From Isoetes taiwanensis (lineage: Eukaryota > Streptophyta > Lycopodiopsida > Isoetales > Isoetaceae): DNA of 64,000 nt. Of the stretch, positions 1 to 10,670 are shown piece after piece. The translations under genes and the position numbers were made by a program. Numbering within the stretch: position 1 is the stretch's first letter; the number at the start of each line of letters is the position of its first letter. The notes beneath the pieces are model-generated. The model did not search any database. It was not told the origin of the DNA and worked only from the letters and a program-made list of their open reading frames with translations. The stretch lies in the NCBI GenBank assembly GCA_021234155.1, contig JAJEKV010000021.1:12153760-12217759 (forward strand). The letters run 5' to 3'.

Positions 1-171
1 AGGTATAATTGGGTGTGATGAAGGAGACCAAGGGAGGAAAATATCCATTGAGTTTATGCTTCCGATTAAACATTATCTTTACATCTTTTGGTTTGAAAAA
101 CTTCTCCGTTTTATTAGCTTTTTTTAGCATGTTTAAATGCTAGTTCAATTTTTCTTGCAATTTGAGTGCAA

Positions 172-360
172 TTTGTCTGCTAGGGTTTTTCCTCCCAAGT
201 GGGGGTTTTTTCATCCCGGTAGTAGGGTTCTACTGTACAGTTACATTGTTTGTTTTTGGTGTTGGGGTTTTTGGCTTTTTTGCCTGTTCTCTGCATGTAC
301 CGTCTCATAGGCCTTTGGCCTCCGTGGACGTTAAAATAAACTTCCTTCCTTCCTTCCTTC
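172..360 (+). mobile_element. LINE family A 3' end (5'-truncated)
   Basis: This is the 3' terminus of a non-LTR retrotransposon. It holds a G/T-rich hairpin block (GTTTTTCC, then GGGGGTTTTTT and ATCC) followed about 110 bp later by a terminal hairpin reading CATAGGCCTTTGGCCTCC, then TTAAAATAAA and a (CTTC)n tail at 341-360. The same order of parts ends the near full-length LINE at 40.9 kb and the truncated copy at 43.9 kb. No coding sequence of the element is recognisable upstream, so the left limit is uncertain. Confidence 0.6.
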
Positions 361-603
361 TTTTGGTGTTTATGGGAGGTGTTGTATTCTGGTTCGAAAA
401 AGGCTTGGGCACTTTTAGGCTCGGATCCAGTTTTGCATTCAATTAAGTTAGATTGTTTAATAGAACATTTATCAGACAAAATATCAAAACAACATTCAAA
501 CTGGGCATTTGCATGATAAAGGCTTGGATTAAAGCAGCCATTAAATAGAATATGTATATGTATATTTATTAAAATGCCGGACTAAAGCCATTATGCTAGG
601 CAT

Positions 604-757
604 TAATTAGAATATGTAATCATATTAGGTAAATGAAATCTTGATTTATGAATGTTTTGGTTTTTGCTGTTGTTAAGCATAAAATAGAATATGTATATAT
701 AGTAGGCAAATGAAAGGTTGATTTATGAGTGCTTTGGTTTTTGCTAATGTTAAATCT
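604..757. repeat. Two tandem units of about 77 bp
   Basis: Two adjacent AT-rich units share the blocks TAGAATATGTA, GTAAATGAAA or GCAAATGAAA, TTGATTTATGA and TTTTGGTTTTTGCT in the same order. A weaker partial unit may precede them near 545. No coding potential is seen. Confidence 0.6.
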
Positions 758-1283
758 TGTTTCTTTTAAGATACCAGTACTTCTTGGATAGGTTGGCTAT
801 CTAACTACTTGTATCCTGGAGTGGTGTCTCTTTTTTGTTGAACTATTTCTTTTTTCAGCTAGAGTGATATCTTTTGTTGTTAACTTGTTTTTTTGCTAGC
901 TAGCTTACTTTTTTCTTATCGTTGGTTGTGGTATTGGTTGTGTTGCAAGCTTTGGATTTCATATTGCTCATAGAATGGTCAATGGTGTGTAATTGGCAAT
1001 GCCTTGCCACATTTTTTGTTTGGTTTATTTTCGTGAAGATGTAATGTTACATCTCAACTCATTTGGGACATGGACAGATCCATTAAAGCTAGAGGAAGTT
1101 TTTCTTTAGCATAATAGTTTCTACATGAAGAATTTGAGAGAATTCCACATTATTTCGCAAGCAAGAGATCACGACTTAATAAGAGAGTAACTTAACTATT
1201 CTCAGTAATAAGGGAGCACTTTTGTTTTGGAAATCCTGGCGAGGTTATTAAGCACGCCAAAATTGCATTACACTTAAAAAACC

Positions 1284-1310
1284 TTTTTTTTTTTTTTTTT
1301 TTTTTTTTTT
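1284..1310. repeat. Poly(T) tract, possible retroposon tail
   Basis: A run of 27 T. It could be the poly(A) tail of a minus-strand retroposon, but the following sequence to about 1500 is only AT-rich and shows no coding motif, so the source cannot be named. Confidence 0.35.
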
Positions 1311-1614
1311 AGTTTTTAAAGATTTGTAGAAATTTTGGAAAAATTATTTAAAATATACTTCATATTTATTTTTTTTTAAATCTTAAAAATCCTTAGATTG
1401 TGATTTTTTTATCCAAATGTATGAATTTCTTGAACTTATTTATCCTTGTATATGAAATTCTTATATTTTCTAACCTCTAATATGTAGCACAATAGCAGAG
1501 GTTTCCAGGGGGATTTGATATGGATGTAAAAGTGATAATTCCTGAAACTATAGACCACATTTCAAAAACAATTGAATGAGGAGTTATAAAAAAATTATAG
1601 ATTTAAGATAAAAA

Positions 1615-1800
1615 ACAATCACATTAGCTCACTGGTTGTATTGATCAAAGTAGTTTTATTAGGACTTTGAGTTATTTTGGTAGAGGTTCGAGCCCCCGTA
1701 TTTCATATTCTAAAACCTTAGGCAAAGCCGTATAGAGGCTCGATATTCCATCAAAACCTTAGGCGAACGCGTATTTCATATTTCAAAATCATTGGCGCCC
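1615..1800 (+). mobile_element. tRNA-derived SINE-like unit
   Basis: An A-box-like stretch TAGCTCACTGGTTG (1625-1638) is followed 46 bp later by a near-perfect B box GGTTCGAGCCC (1685-1695), the spacing of an internal RNA polymerase III promoter. The body after the B box has two copies of a short block containing CGTATTTCATATT and an AAACCTTAGGC block. There is no complete acceptor stem, so this is a tRNA-derived SINE rather than a tRNA gene. The 3' end is not defined. Confidence 0.5.
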
Positions 1801-1959
1801 CAATTATAAATGCCATAATGAACATAAGCGATATAAGAGGTGCCCAGAGGCTCCAACATACGGTCTGGGTCATAGGAGAGACAGATCTAACGACTGTGGT
1901 AGTCCAGGGTGCACCTCGTTTATAATATGTGTTTCTGAACTTTCTTAACAGTTGCATGG

Positions 1960-2257
1960 CGAAACAACTATGATATCATTGTACTTGAACTTAATAGTTT
2001 CTAATAACAGCATAAGCTTCTGACTTACTTGTTGGCATGCTACATCTTGTAACTTGTAGCAAAAAAGTGCATTTTAACAGTAGCAAATATATCCAATAAA
2101 GCAGTGCAAAGAATGTGCATCTTTTTTTGGCCTTACCAAATCATAAAAATCCTTAAAAAAACATATGGATTTTTACAGAGGTACTTCAAAAATGAAAAAC
2201 ACATTTTTTAACAATATTGAATCTTGGGTTCTGTCTAACATCAGTTTCTAGCAAGCA
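1960..2257. other. AT-rich spacer, nothing recognised
   Basis: Low-complexity AT-rich sequence between the SINE-like unit and the PPR relic. No open frame, promoter or terminal repeat could be supported. Confidence 0.4.
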
Positions 2258-2805
2258 TTGATTTGCCTATCCATTTTCTTGAAGTGGTGTGACAAGATCC
2301 AACATATTGGATTACAAACAGGCAAAGGCACACTTTTGAGCAGATTGAAAGCATGTGGCAACATACATGACGTTGAGCAAGGAAGGTACATCCATGAGCA
2401 GATTATTGAGATGGAAATTCACGATGAGATTGTTGTGAGCCATCAACCTGCTTGATATGTATTCTAGATGTGAAAGCTTGTTACAAGCATGCAGAGTCTT
2501 TAGTCGCTTGCCAAATCCAGATATTGTGGCATTGGGAGCAATGATTTCACTATGCACGACATGGTAAAGGCGTATTTGCTCTTAGAGCATTTCCTTGACA
2601 TGCAAAGGAGTGGCATAATGGCAGGTAAAGTTACATATTTGAGGATCTTAAAAGCATGTAAGACTTTAGGCAATATAATTATAGAGGATAGATTTTATCT
2701 TAAATATACGCTTATCGATTTTATGCAAAGATAGAAGATGCTTGCACACTGTTTGAGAGGTTGACAGACTTGGGATATAGTATGATAGAGTGCAATGCTT
2801 GCTGA
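2258..2805 (+). pseudogene. Pentatricopeptide repeat (PPR) protein relic
   Basis: Conceptual translation in shifting frames gives at least three degenerate 35-residue PPR-type helical hairpins. Recognisable pieces are LLSRLKACGNIHDVEQGR, YIHEQIIEMEIHDEIVV, LLDMYSRCESLLQACRVF, NPDIVALGAMIS and VTYLRILKACKTLGN. These match the P/L/S repeat pattern of plant organelle RNA-binding PPR proteins. The frame changes near 2455, 2550 and 2733 and there are internal stops, so no protein can be made. No start, targeting peptide or E/DYW tail is present. A related scrap occurs at 54.7 kb. Confidence 0.75.
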
Positions 2806-4152
2806 ACATTTCGTGTATTTATACGGTATACGTGTACATACTATGACACATCACCACGGTATAAGTAGACCCTTATGGGTCAATAGGGGATAACTTGGGC
2901 TAACATAAAAGGGTTTTTATCAGCTATGCTAAAATATTAGTGAGTAAATAACCTAATTAGGCTAATTAAGTTACTAATTAGTAGAAGTCAGCCAACTAGG
3001 CAGTGCCACCTGGCCCAAATCGATTGGCCAGGGGGAACTTGCTAAGTTTGGAGGGCAAACTGGGGACCTACCCTCAATTCTGCCCCAAATCGATTTGGGA
3101 AGAGTTGGAGGAAGGAGAAGCTACTAGCTACTGCAACCAGACTTGAAGAATGGAAGCCTTTCGTGACAATGGCCCTAGCCAAGAGACCGGTTAGTCCCTA
3201 GATAGTCTATGCTTCAGCTAACCCTTCTCTGATTAGATGGAATGGTTAATTTCTCTTTTATGTGTTACTAAGATGATGGTGGATACTTTGATTATGATTG
3301 TGTTCTCTCTTTCTGTTTCTCCTATGTGTCTGGGGTTAAGGGAGGGTAGAGACCTGAAAGCTTCCTGAAAGTAGAGATGTCTCTAGCTAGAACCTTTAAG
3401 ACCCAGTAATTGCGACCTGTGCACAAGAGCCCACCTGGCTGTGGATGCTATCTTGTGATTCAGCACCAGACAACGGGTATGATGGTAAAACAGGGGTGGG
3501 GTCTTGCCTATCTTGGCTACAGGACTCCTATAGTGTGCTAGGCTTATAGTCGGTCACTGAGTGTGGGCCGGGTATGGGTCTGACACTCCCTGGGCCACAG
3601 GCGACGTGCCTATATGGACATCCTGGACTCGAACGGGCGTGGTGAGCCGGCCTTTAGATTTAGGAGAGTAAGTGGGGTACGGATGCGGGGGTCACTAATG
3701 TGGCACGTGTTCTCTAGCACACCCAGGGATCCGACCTGCCCGGGGAGGGGACGCCTCCCTGACCTGCCTCATCGGACCGGGGAGATGTAACCTAGAGTAG
3801 TCTCATATGGTGATTCCATGGGATTGCGTCAAGTTAGAGCCTTATTTTATGGTATATTGCTTATGTTATCTTGTACTACCATGTAGATGACGATGATGGA
3901 TGGATCACCATTTGTGATGGTATATTATTTGAGCATGATTGATGTGTGTTAACATGTATGTACGCTTCCATTGTATAGGACTCCCATAAAGGACGTGGGA
4001 CGAATGACACCTCCGTGTTCCTCACCCGGACACTTGGCCATCCCAAGTGGCCCGAGTTAGATGGAGGGCCTTTCCATGGTGATGTAGTTGCCGGGGGGAA
4101 TTCCCAGATTTGTAATGCGATGGGAGCATCGATAGATTCCGAGAGCCGCCAC
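2806..4152 (+). mobile_element. Probable LTR-retrotransposon LTR/leader region
   Basis: This non-coding 1.3-kb stretch directly precedes a tRNA-iMet primer-binding site, which is where a 5' LTR should lie. It contains a GC-rich central block (about 3580-3790). I could not find a second LTR copy in the window or confirm TG...CA ends, so the limits and the LTR assignment are inference from the primer-binding site. Confidence 0.4.
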
Positions 4153-4430
4153 GCTGGTATCGAGCATGATTCTGGTAGACTAAATTATTGCACTGGCCAT
4201 ATTCTAACTCGTTAGGTTGGTTGGTTGTAGGAGACTTTGTCTTAGGCTAAACTACCTCAATTCCATAGTTAGTATGTGTAGCATCACAGTGGTATCAGAG
4301 CATGATTTTGGTAGACCAAATCATTGCACTGGCCATAGTCTAACTCGTTAGGTTGGTTGGTTGATTGTAGGAGACTTTGTCTTAGGCTAAAATACTCCAA
4401 TTCCATAGTTAATATGTGCTATTGCCTAGT
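4153..4430 (+). repeat. Tandemly duplicated PBS/leader (about 137 bp x 2)
   Basis: Each unit starts with the sequence complementary to the 3' end of initiator tRNA-Met. The second copy, TGGTATCAGAGC at 4290-4301, is perfect. The first, TGGTATCGAGC at about 4154, lacks one base. Both units continue with CATGATT, TGGTAGAC, ATTGCACTGGCCATA, TAACTCGTTAGGTTGGTTGG and GGAGACTTTGTCTTAGGCTA. Plant Copia and Gypsy elements use this primer. The short frame beginning at 4572 (MSGTVELPQGHQNPAP, 33 codons) may be a remnant of the gag start. Confidence 0.7.
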
Positions 4431-4743
4431 TATGAGAGGATTAAACTAGTTAGGTATGAAGGTGTAAGTTATTATGGCAAGTATGTTAAGTTGCAGAGAA
4501 AGGAGGTCTCTTGTTTCCAAGGGCCATAACTTTTTCTAGGTAACTCGGGTGGAGATGATTTTTGCACCAACATGTCGGGCACTGTCGAACTACCCCAAGG
4601 GCACCAGAATCCGGCACCAAGTCGACATCAAACAGACGCTGGAGCACAGAGTGTGTGTCTGGCAAAATAGCGTCTTAGAATTGCAAAAGAAACACATATT
4701 TTTCCGGGCATGCACTCGTATAAAAATGCATATTTCTGTCGTA

Positions 4744-4830
4744 TAAATTAAAAAAAAAAAAAAGAAAAGAAAAAATTTGAATCTTAAAAAAAAAGTGATG
4801 GTTATTTTTTTTGTCCCATCTCGCCAACTT
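4744..4830. repeat. A-rich then T-rich low-complexity tract
   Basis: A stretch of A/G-rich runs (4750-4798) is followed by T-rich DNA. Open frames running through it in several directions are composition artefacts. Confidence 0.5.
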
Positions 4831-4915
4831 GCACCCTTTGCCTCGCCTGTCCGCCATAGCTTCCAGAGCAGAGCTCGCTTTCCCATAACCTTGTGCTTGG
4901 TCGCCGCCACAGCCT

Positions 4916-5006
4916 CCTTTCGAACTTTTCCCTACCCCAATGAACATGGCTCGTACCATTGGCCCCTTTCGAACTTTTCCCTACCCCAATGAACATGGCT
5001 CGTACC
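4916..5006. repeat. 49-bp perfect tandem duplication
   Basis: A 42-bp block beginning CCTTTCGAACTTTTCC and ending ATGGCTCGTACC occurs at 4916-4957 and again at 4965-5006 without mismatch. The 49-bp period is not a multiple of three. Perfect identity suggests a recent replication-slippage event. Confidence 0.85.
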
Positions 5007-5270
5007 CGGGGTTATGTTAGTTACTGTAGCCTCAGTGTTCATCAGATGTTTGGTGAGCTTCGGCGAAAGCAGCCTTAAACAACTCGACAAGGTTGACCTT
5101 CTTTTGGATGAGCTCGCTCAACAAGGTTTGTTGCCGGACATAGGGTCCCTTACCCTATTTTCCATCCTGCTCGAAGCTTTTATCAAACTTAATACTTAGG
5201 GCAACCTTACACATTAGCGGAGCAGCCCGACCAAGTCCTGACGCTGGTCAAGTTTTACCCTCCCTCGTGA

Positions 5271-5788
5271 GTGGAGGTTGTTGAAGACGAGGCCATTCGG
5301 GAAGAGGCCGAGAGGATTATGGGGCTCGCCGGAGGAGATTACACACGAGAGACGGAGAGGGGAGACCCGAAGGCCCGGGGTAGAGAGTACGTCTACCTAG
5401 GAGATGGGCAAGCCATCATACCAGGAAATCCATTGAACATTCCTCCCTACCACTATGATGAGGCAACCCAGAGTTTTGTTTGGGGAAGTGTCCCATCATA
5501 TTTCATGGTGGATCACCTGATATCCATCCAGCTGGATATGCAGGCTAGGCCCGACAGGTACAAGATAGAGCTGCTAAGGAGAGCGAATGCCCGCCTCCTC
5601 ACCAAACGGAAGAGCCGTATGGTGGTCGTGATATATGCACGCCAGGTAAGGCGTAAAACGAAAGCGAAAGCAAAGAACGGCATGCCGAGGAGCTTGCCAA
5701 GCAAAATGAGGACCAACAGCAGACACAACAAAATGAAGAGCAGAGACAGCGGGCTCCCGACCAGACTGAAACCCCTGTTGTTAAATGA
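5271..5788 (+). pseudogene. Unidentified ORF with charged, Gln-rich tail
   Basis: I do not recognise this protein. From 5271 the frame reads about 125 residues with composition that looks coding, including YVYLGDGQAIIPGNP, IPPYHYDEATQSFVWG and MVDHLISIQLDMQARPDRY. Near 5645 the coding-like frame shifts by one base into KERHAEELAKQNEDQQQTQQ and ends at a TGA at 5786-5788. The tail resembles the charged coiled region of retrotransposon gag proteins, and the locus lies downstream of a primer-binding site, so an LTR-element gag is the best guess. A second, weaker relative lies at 6131. The uninterrupted reading beyond 5650 to 5978 is probably an out-of-frame shadow. Confidence 0.4.
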
Positions 5789-6130
5789 GCGGCGAAAGTC
5801 CACGATCCGTAAGTCGGGGAGCGCCTATAAGGAGAAGCTTAAGACAGTTGGGGGCATCAAAGAAAAGCCACGAAGCTCACTCGGCTCTGCTAGGATCAAG
5901 ATAGACGCCGCCTCGAAATGGCAAGAAGTTTATAGGTATAGGCCAGGTATCGTGAGAGATCCGAAAGTATTTTTTTAATAAGTATAAAGTATTTATTTAA
6001 TTATTAATAATAACTGACGTTAACGTCAGCATAAAATTTAAAATAAAGCCACACACTAAATATTGTTTAGGGTTTCATTTCTTCTTTACTCTTCTTGCTT
6101 CTCGCTCCTCCTCCACTACTCGCCCGTGCA

Positions 6131-7150
6131 ATGGATACCCCTAACCTCCTCCAATGGTACCAAGATGGAGAACATTGTGATCCTCAGGTCCCATTCGACC
6201 ACCTTTAGCCTTTTCTGCTTCAAAAGGTGGACCTGATCACTGACATGCAGGCCCACCCTGACTATGTTGCTTTCCTTGAGTTCTATGCTCATGAAATGAT
6301 ACCTATGTATTACCATAGGGGATCCACCCCATCTTTATTTGGAGAGGGCCATTGTGAGAGATATGCTGAGAGGTGATTCACATGCCTCTAACATTCTCAC
6401 ATGAAAACTCAAATGGGGCAAGAATCCACCTGTCCTAATGCATGAGGGCCAGCAATACTTTGAAGTAAACTTTGCTCGGCTATACTCATGGATTAGTACA
6501 TTGGGAAAAAGCACCAAAGCCTTGGATGAGGAGGATGACGAGTACATCCGGGAAGATGACTTCGTTCGGTGGAAACAGTCAGCGGCGCATGCCCCTACAC
6601 TGGGATCAGGGGGCACGACTCACTGGATTGGATGCCCTCCCGATTATCCACCACCAAGGGCAAGAATACCTCCTATTGGAGGATATTATGTGGACATACC
6701 ATGTTGTTGCTGACCTCAAGTTCAAAAGGAAGGCACATGTATTGTATGAGCTTGCCGAGTATTGCATGGATGATTTCATCGAGTTTACACCGCCGAGCTC
6801 CCCACTGAGGTACAACAGTTGCTTCAATTTCATCATGAGACCATTGAGCCAGTTGACACCCTCTTGCGCTTGCGACACCTTATGTTGCAAGAGGCACCCT
6901 CACATCCACCTCAGGACGCTTTTATTGACCTCACATCCCAAACATCAACATGGTGGATATTCCATCGGAATCGGATGAAGAAGGAGAAGATCTTTATGAC
7001 AACAAAGATCATCTGAGGGAAGAAAAGCAAGAAGTTAAGGAAGAGGAGGTCACTATGGACCTCGATAAGCAAGTGGCCACCTCTGTTATCCGGGAGGTTA
7101 GTGCTATGAGAAATCATGTCACCCTCTTCTTCCTTTCAGCTTTTAAGTAG
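6131..7150 (+). pseudogene. Broken relative of the 5271 ORF
   Basis: Starting at the ATG at 6131 the sequence reads MDTPNLLQWYQDGEHCD, then VPFDHL, VDLITDMQAHPDYVAFLEF. The order VP-x-DHL, LI-x-DMQA-x-PD-Y matches the preceding ORF (VPSYFMVDHLISIQLDMQARPD). Downstream pieces that look coding include YFEVNFARLYSWISTLGK, LDEEDDEYIREDDFVRW and an acidic stretch near 6965-7080. Stops and frame changes interrupt it repeatedly. Function is unknown; a tandem pair of gag-like or host-gene copies are both possible. Confidence 0.4.
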
Positions 7151-8078
7151 GGACATGTTCTTTTTGTGGCATGGGATCTAGCTCCAGAGGCAAATGCATC
7201 ATGGTGGGAACTCCATGCGTTATCCACCTTGGTCGGGCATAAGAAGCTCCCACATCACACACTCACATATGTGCTCGCAACCCGATTCTCACTTCTCGAC
7301 CACCTCTAGGGCGTGATATCGCACCATGGAAAAAAACATTCTAAAAATATAGGGGCATTTTTTCCTTACCATTTTATGCTTAGCTAGTTTTTTTCTAAAT
7401 GTCACCATTTTGCTCTTGCATTATAAATGCCATTTAAAGCCGCAGTATAATAAGAATCTACAATCTAACAACAGGCTGCCATCAAATGCATAGAAAATAT
7501 ACACAACTCTGATTAGCCATAAAAAGGACAAGGTCTTCTTAATTCCACAATATATTCTGAGTCTTCATATCTAGATGATAATGAGTTCTGCATTGGAAAC
7601 GATAACCTAAATGACTATTGTGATATCGAATTTGCTGCCCTGCTACCTTGTGGATGAGTTTTTTGCTACTGCTCTGCTGCCCTAAGGCCGGATTGATGTT
7701 CTATTGTCTCTTATTTGATTGAAAGAAAGACTAGGAGCACTCGGTTGTTTTGCGTGTCGACGCCTAAATCGATCAGTAACACCAAAAAAATAGGGACAGG
7801 AAGAAATCGTGGAAAGAAAGAAGAACTTAGAGTCTTGCATCTGCATGCCAGATGATGAACCACAAGAGGCACCCGAGAGCATTTGTTCATCAATTTTTTT
7901 TCTCGATGTCATAGACAAAGGAGAGGAAGGAGAATTTCCATAGATTTTCGAAATTACTGGGTCGTGGATGTGAAAATTAAGAGATCCAACGGTTTAGATT
8001 AAGTTTAACTGAGGTGTCACGCCAGGTGGATAAGTTGGAATTGCAGGAATTGTTGTAGGGGAGATTAGGTAAGTCTAT
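7151..8078. other. Spacer, nothing recognised
   Basis: AT-rich sequence without supported genes. Two overlapping minus-strand frames between 7680 and 7920 show no family motif and were not accepted. Confidence 0.4.
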
Positions 8079-8081
8079 TAA

Positions 8082-8712
8082 GGGTGAAATCACACTATGG
8101 TCGTGACCCAAATTAATTACTTGGCGCAAGTAGGCATGCTAGAAATTTTGTGCCGCTTTTAGTCCATATCACACTATTAGCGCCCAAACCAAAAAAATTG
8201 TGCCACACAAGCAAGAACAAAGACCTAAAAAATCGCCATCTTGCTTCACAATTATGATCATCCAGCCAAAACCTATCGATTTATGAGAGATCTGCCACCA
8301 ATTTTAACCGAGTGATCACTGCATGACCGGATTTGAACTGGATTAAACCTCTCTTGGGGTTTTCTTTCTCAAAAATCCAGTGATTTAAACCGGACTAACG
8401 CTTTCTAGATTTTTTTTTGACAAAAATCCGCGATTTAAGAGATCCGCAATCGAATTTGAACCGGATTGAAGCTCTTCCGAGTTTTCCTGGCACAGAAGAT
8501 GCCGTTCTTCCAGCCGTTATCTGACGTGTTTGTCCGCCAAAAGTATGGATAGACAAAAAATCCCCGGCCCAAAAATCAAGCGCCAAAAACGCCGATCGGG
8601 CGCTAGGCACCATAGATGTGATAGGTGCAAAGATGGCCAAAGTCCACATATCCCGAATTTATTGGTGATTTATTTTTATTTTCTTAGTTTAAGCTGTAGT
8701 GTGATTTCAGCC
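8082..8712. mobile_element. PIF/Harbinger-like MITE, 631 bp
   Basis: The left end GGGTGAAATCACACTATGG and the reverse complement of the right end GGCTGAAATCACACTACAG match at 16 of 19 positions. The element is flanked by TAA on both sides (8079-8081 and 8713-8715), the 3-bp TWA target-site duplication of PIF/Harbinger superfamily elements. It has no transposase frame, so it is non-autonomous. The interior has two related blocks around 8330-8400 and 8445-8490 with TTTGAACYGGATT and AAATCC. Confidence 0.8.
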
Positions 8713-9109
8713 TAAAAAAGGGTATAATTGTTACCTATAAATATAAGGACGACTTTAGAAGTGATATCTCCAAGGCCACAACTTAAAAGTGGGCATCCTT
8801 ACCTTGCCGTAAAAGCCTTCAAGTCTAGTTTCTAGATTGGTTTATTTGGCTATAGATATGCTCATAAAGGCAATGTGAGGTACCTAAGTTGACCGCACAT
8901 CTAGCTCTAGCTTCTTTCTATCTTTGCATTTCATTTTCAAGAGCCGAGATTTACCTTGCAATTATTCCTTAGCTTTTTGTTTGATCAAATGACTGAGGAC
9001 TAGTTGGTGGCTAGAAAGAGCATGTTTTTATTCAATATTACAAAATGGGAATCTGGTTTAGTGACAGCTTTTCTAGTTGGTCCAATTTAGTGGTAAATCG
9101 AGGACCCAA

Positions 9110-9350
9110 TGATGTTTTTCTTTCAAACTGGGCATGATATACTGGGTTAGTTATATCTAACCAACCGCTACATGTGATGACGAATATGCATTCAGTAGGG
9201 GGGCTGGCATCTTATATTCAGGAGGTACTAGACATGGAGACTCAATTGTGCCTCTGATCACTACACTTACATATGTACATTTTATCAACAAGCTCATTAC
9301 TACTAAGGGTTTTCCTCGAACACCCTTTGAGGTGGGGCCTTTTCACTTCA
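9110..9350 (+). mobile_element. LINE family A fragment (3' UTR)
   Basis: This piece aligns by eye to the end of the truncated LINE at 43.55-43.80 kb. Shared blocks are CAACCNCTACATGTGA, ATTCAGGAGGT, CATGGA and the hairpin block GGGTTTTCCTCGAACACCC followed by GAGGTGGGGCCTTTTCAC. The terminal hairpin and tandem tail are missing, so it is cut at both ends. Confidence 0.65.
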
Positions 9351-10057
9351 TATATAATTTAGTTTGTTATTTTTCATTGTTTTTGTTCTACAAACATTTT
9401 TGTCTGCGCCACAATCCTTTTATTTATTTAAGTGCCACATTTTTTGTTCCAAAGCAATCTAGTCATTGCGTGCCTATAAAGTGTCAATCTTCCTATAGTA
9501 GTGGCCAGCGGAAGCTTGGATTTTTGGATGTCTGTACGTATTGGATCAACTATATAAGAAGCTGTGCTTCAATTCTTAAGCTTTCGCCTTTTGCACGAAC
9601 TTACTCTGCTTCAATTCGCTGAAAGTAAGTACATTTCTTTCCGATTTTGATCGATGGGCTTTTTCTTCTGTTGTACCTCTTTCCTTTTTTTTTTTTTTTC
9701 GTTCCAAAAATCGATCTATTTATGCTTTGCCTCAGAATTGAAAGGAAGATAACCGCGAAATCAACTAACTCTCGCGCTTTTGCTCGCTAGCTTTCTCCCC
9801 CCGATTTGCTCTTATCCACCTGTGGTTGCCCCGATTTTTACTTGCCTGATTTTTGGCTTGCCACACCCCTATCTAAGATATCGTTAACCCAATTTACCCA
9901 AATCCCTTTCGCTCATGCGGATGGGGATGGTTTTGTGTGGAGTGTTTTGGTTCACCTCCGTGAAACCGCCATGTCGACCAACTTAGCATATGAGGATAGA
10001 AAGTACGGGTAGATTGTTTGGTGCAAAGAAACTATGAGAAAAGACGGACCGGCCAGA
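9351..10057. other. Spacer, nothing recognised
   Basis: T-rich DNA including a 14-bp poly(T) near 9690. Open frames here show no family motif. Confidence 0.35.
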
Positions 10058-10503
10058 ATCGAGTCCGGGATGTGGTATTTCCTGGACTTTTTGTGGTGTT
10101 TCCGCCACCGCTATCGACCCCAATGCACTTCACGCTTTAAGCCCGTAATCACCGCTTTTAGGTCATTTTTTGCTTGATCCGGCTCTATCTCGAGCTCAAA
10201 GCACTTCCTCTCTTCATCAAACTAGTGTTAAAGAGGAAGACAAAGCGATTGGAAGGGCTTTTGAAGCATTTCAAGCCGCCCGGGGAGTCAGCAAGAAGGA
10301 TCCGCCAAAGATTTTGACTCACGCAAGCTTTTAAACTTGGTTTTGGCCGAATACCATTTTTGGCCGAAACACATATTTTTTTGGCCAAAACACCACTTTT
10401 TTGTCCGTAAACACCACTTTTTTGGCCGGAAATACCACTTGGCTGATATCGGATGGCCGGAAACACCACAAAAATGTCCTGAATACCACATCCCTGACTC
10501 GAT
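10058..10503. mobile_element. Foldback/MITE-like element with about 48-bp inverted ends
   Basis: The left arm (10058-10108) and the right arm (10455-10503) are inverted copies. Both contain ATCGAGTC, GGGATGTGGTATT and TTTGTGGTGTTTCCG in matching order. The space between holds an array of degenerate 17-21-bp units (GGCCGAAACACCACTTTTTT-like) from 10343 to 10455 that repeats the arm sequence. No transposase and no clear target-site duplication are seen. The sub-terminal repeat array is typical of foldback elements or of a MITE with expanded ends. Confidence 0.65.
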
Positions 10504-10670
10504 ATACGGGTGCCCATTGTCAGATTTTATCGAAATTGAAATTCTAGATTACGAGTCTATATCTATATGAAAAATAGACTATACGAAAACATTACCAAAT
10601 GCACAGTAGGATTAGGCTGACCACATTAGGCAATGAGAGGAAAAAGACCCTAATCTCTATTGCTCGGAGA

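Noticed and set aside
162-479. Plus- and minus-strand frames of about 95 codons
   Set aside because: Both overlap the LINE 3' UTR with its hairpins and tetranucleotide tail.
4590-4996. Overlapping minus-strand frames rich in Phe, Lys and Gly
   Set aside because: They run through A/T homopolymers and a 49-bp duplication; no family motif.
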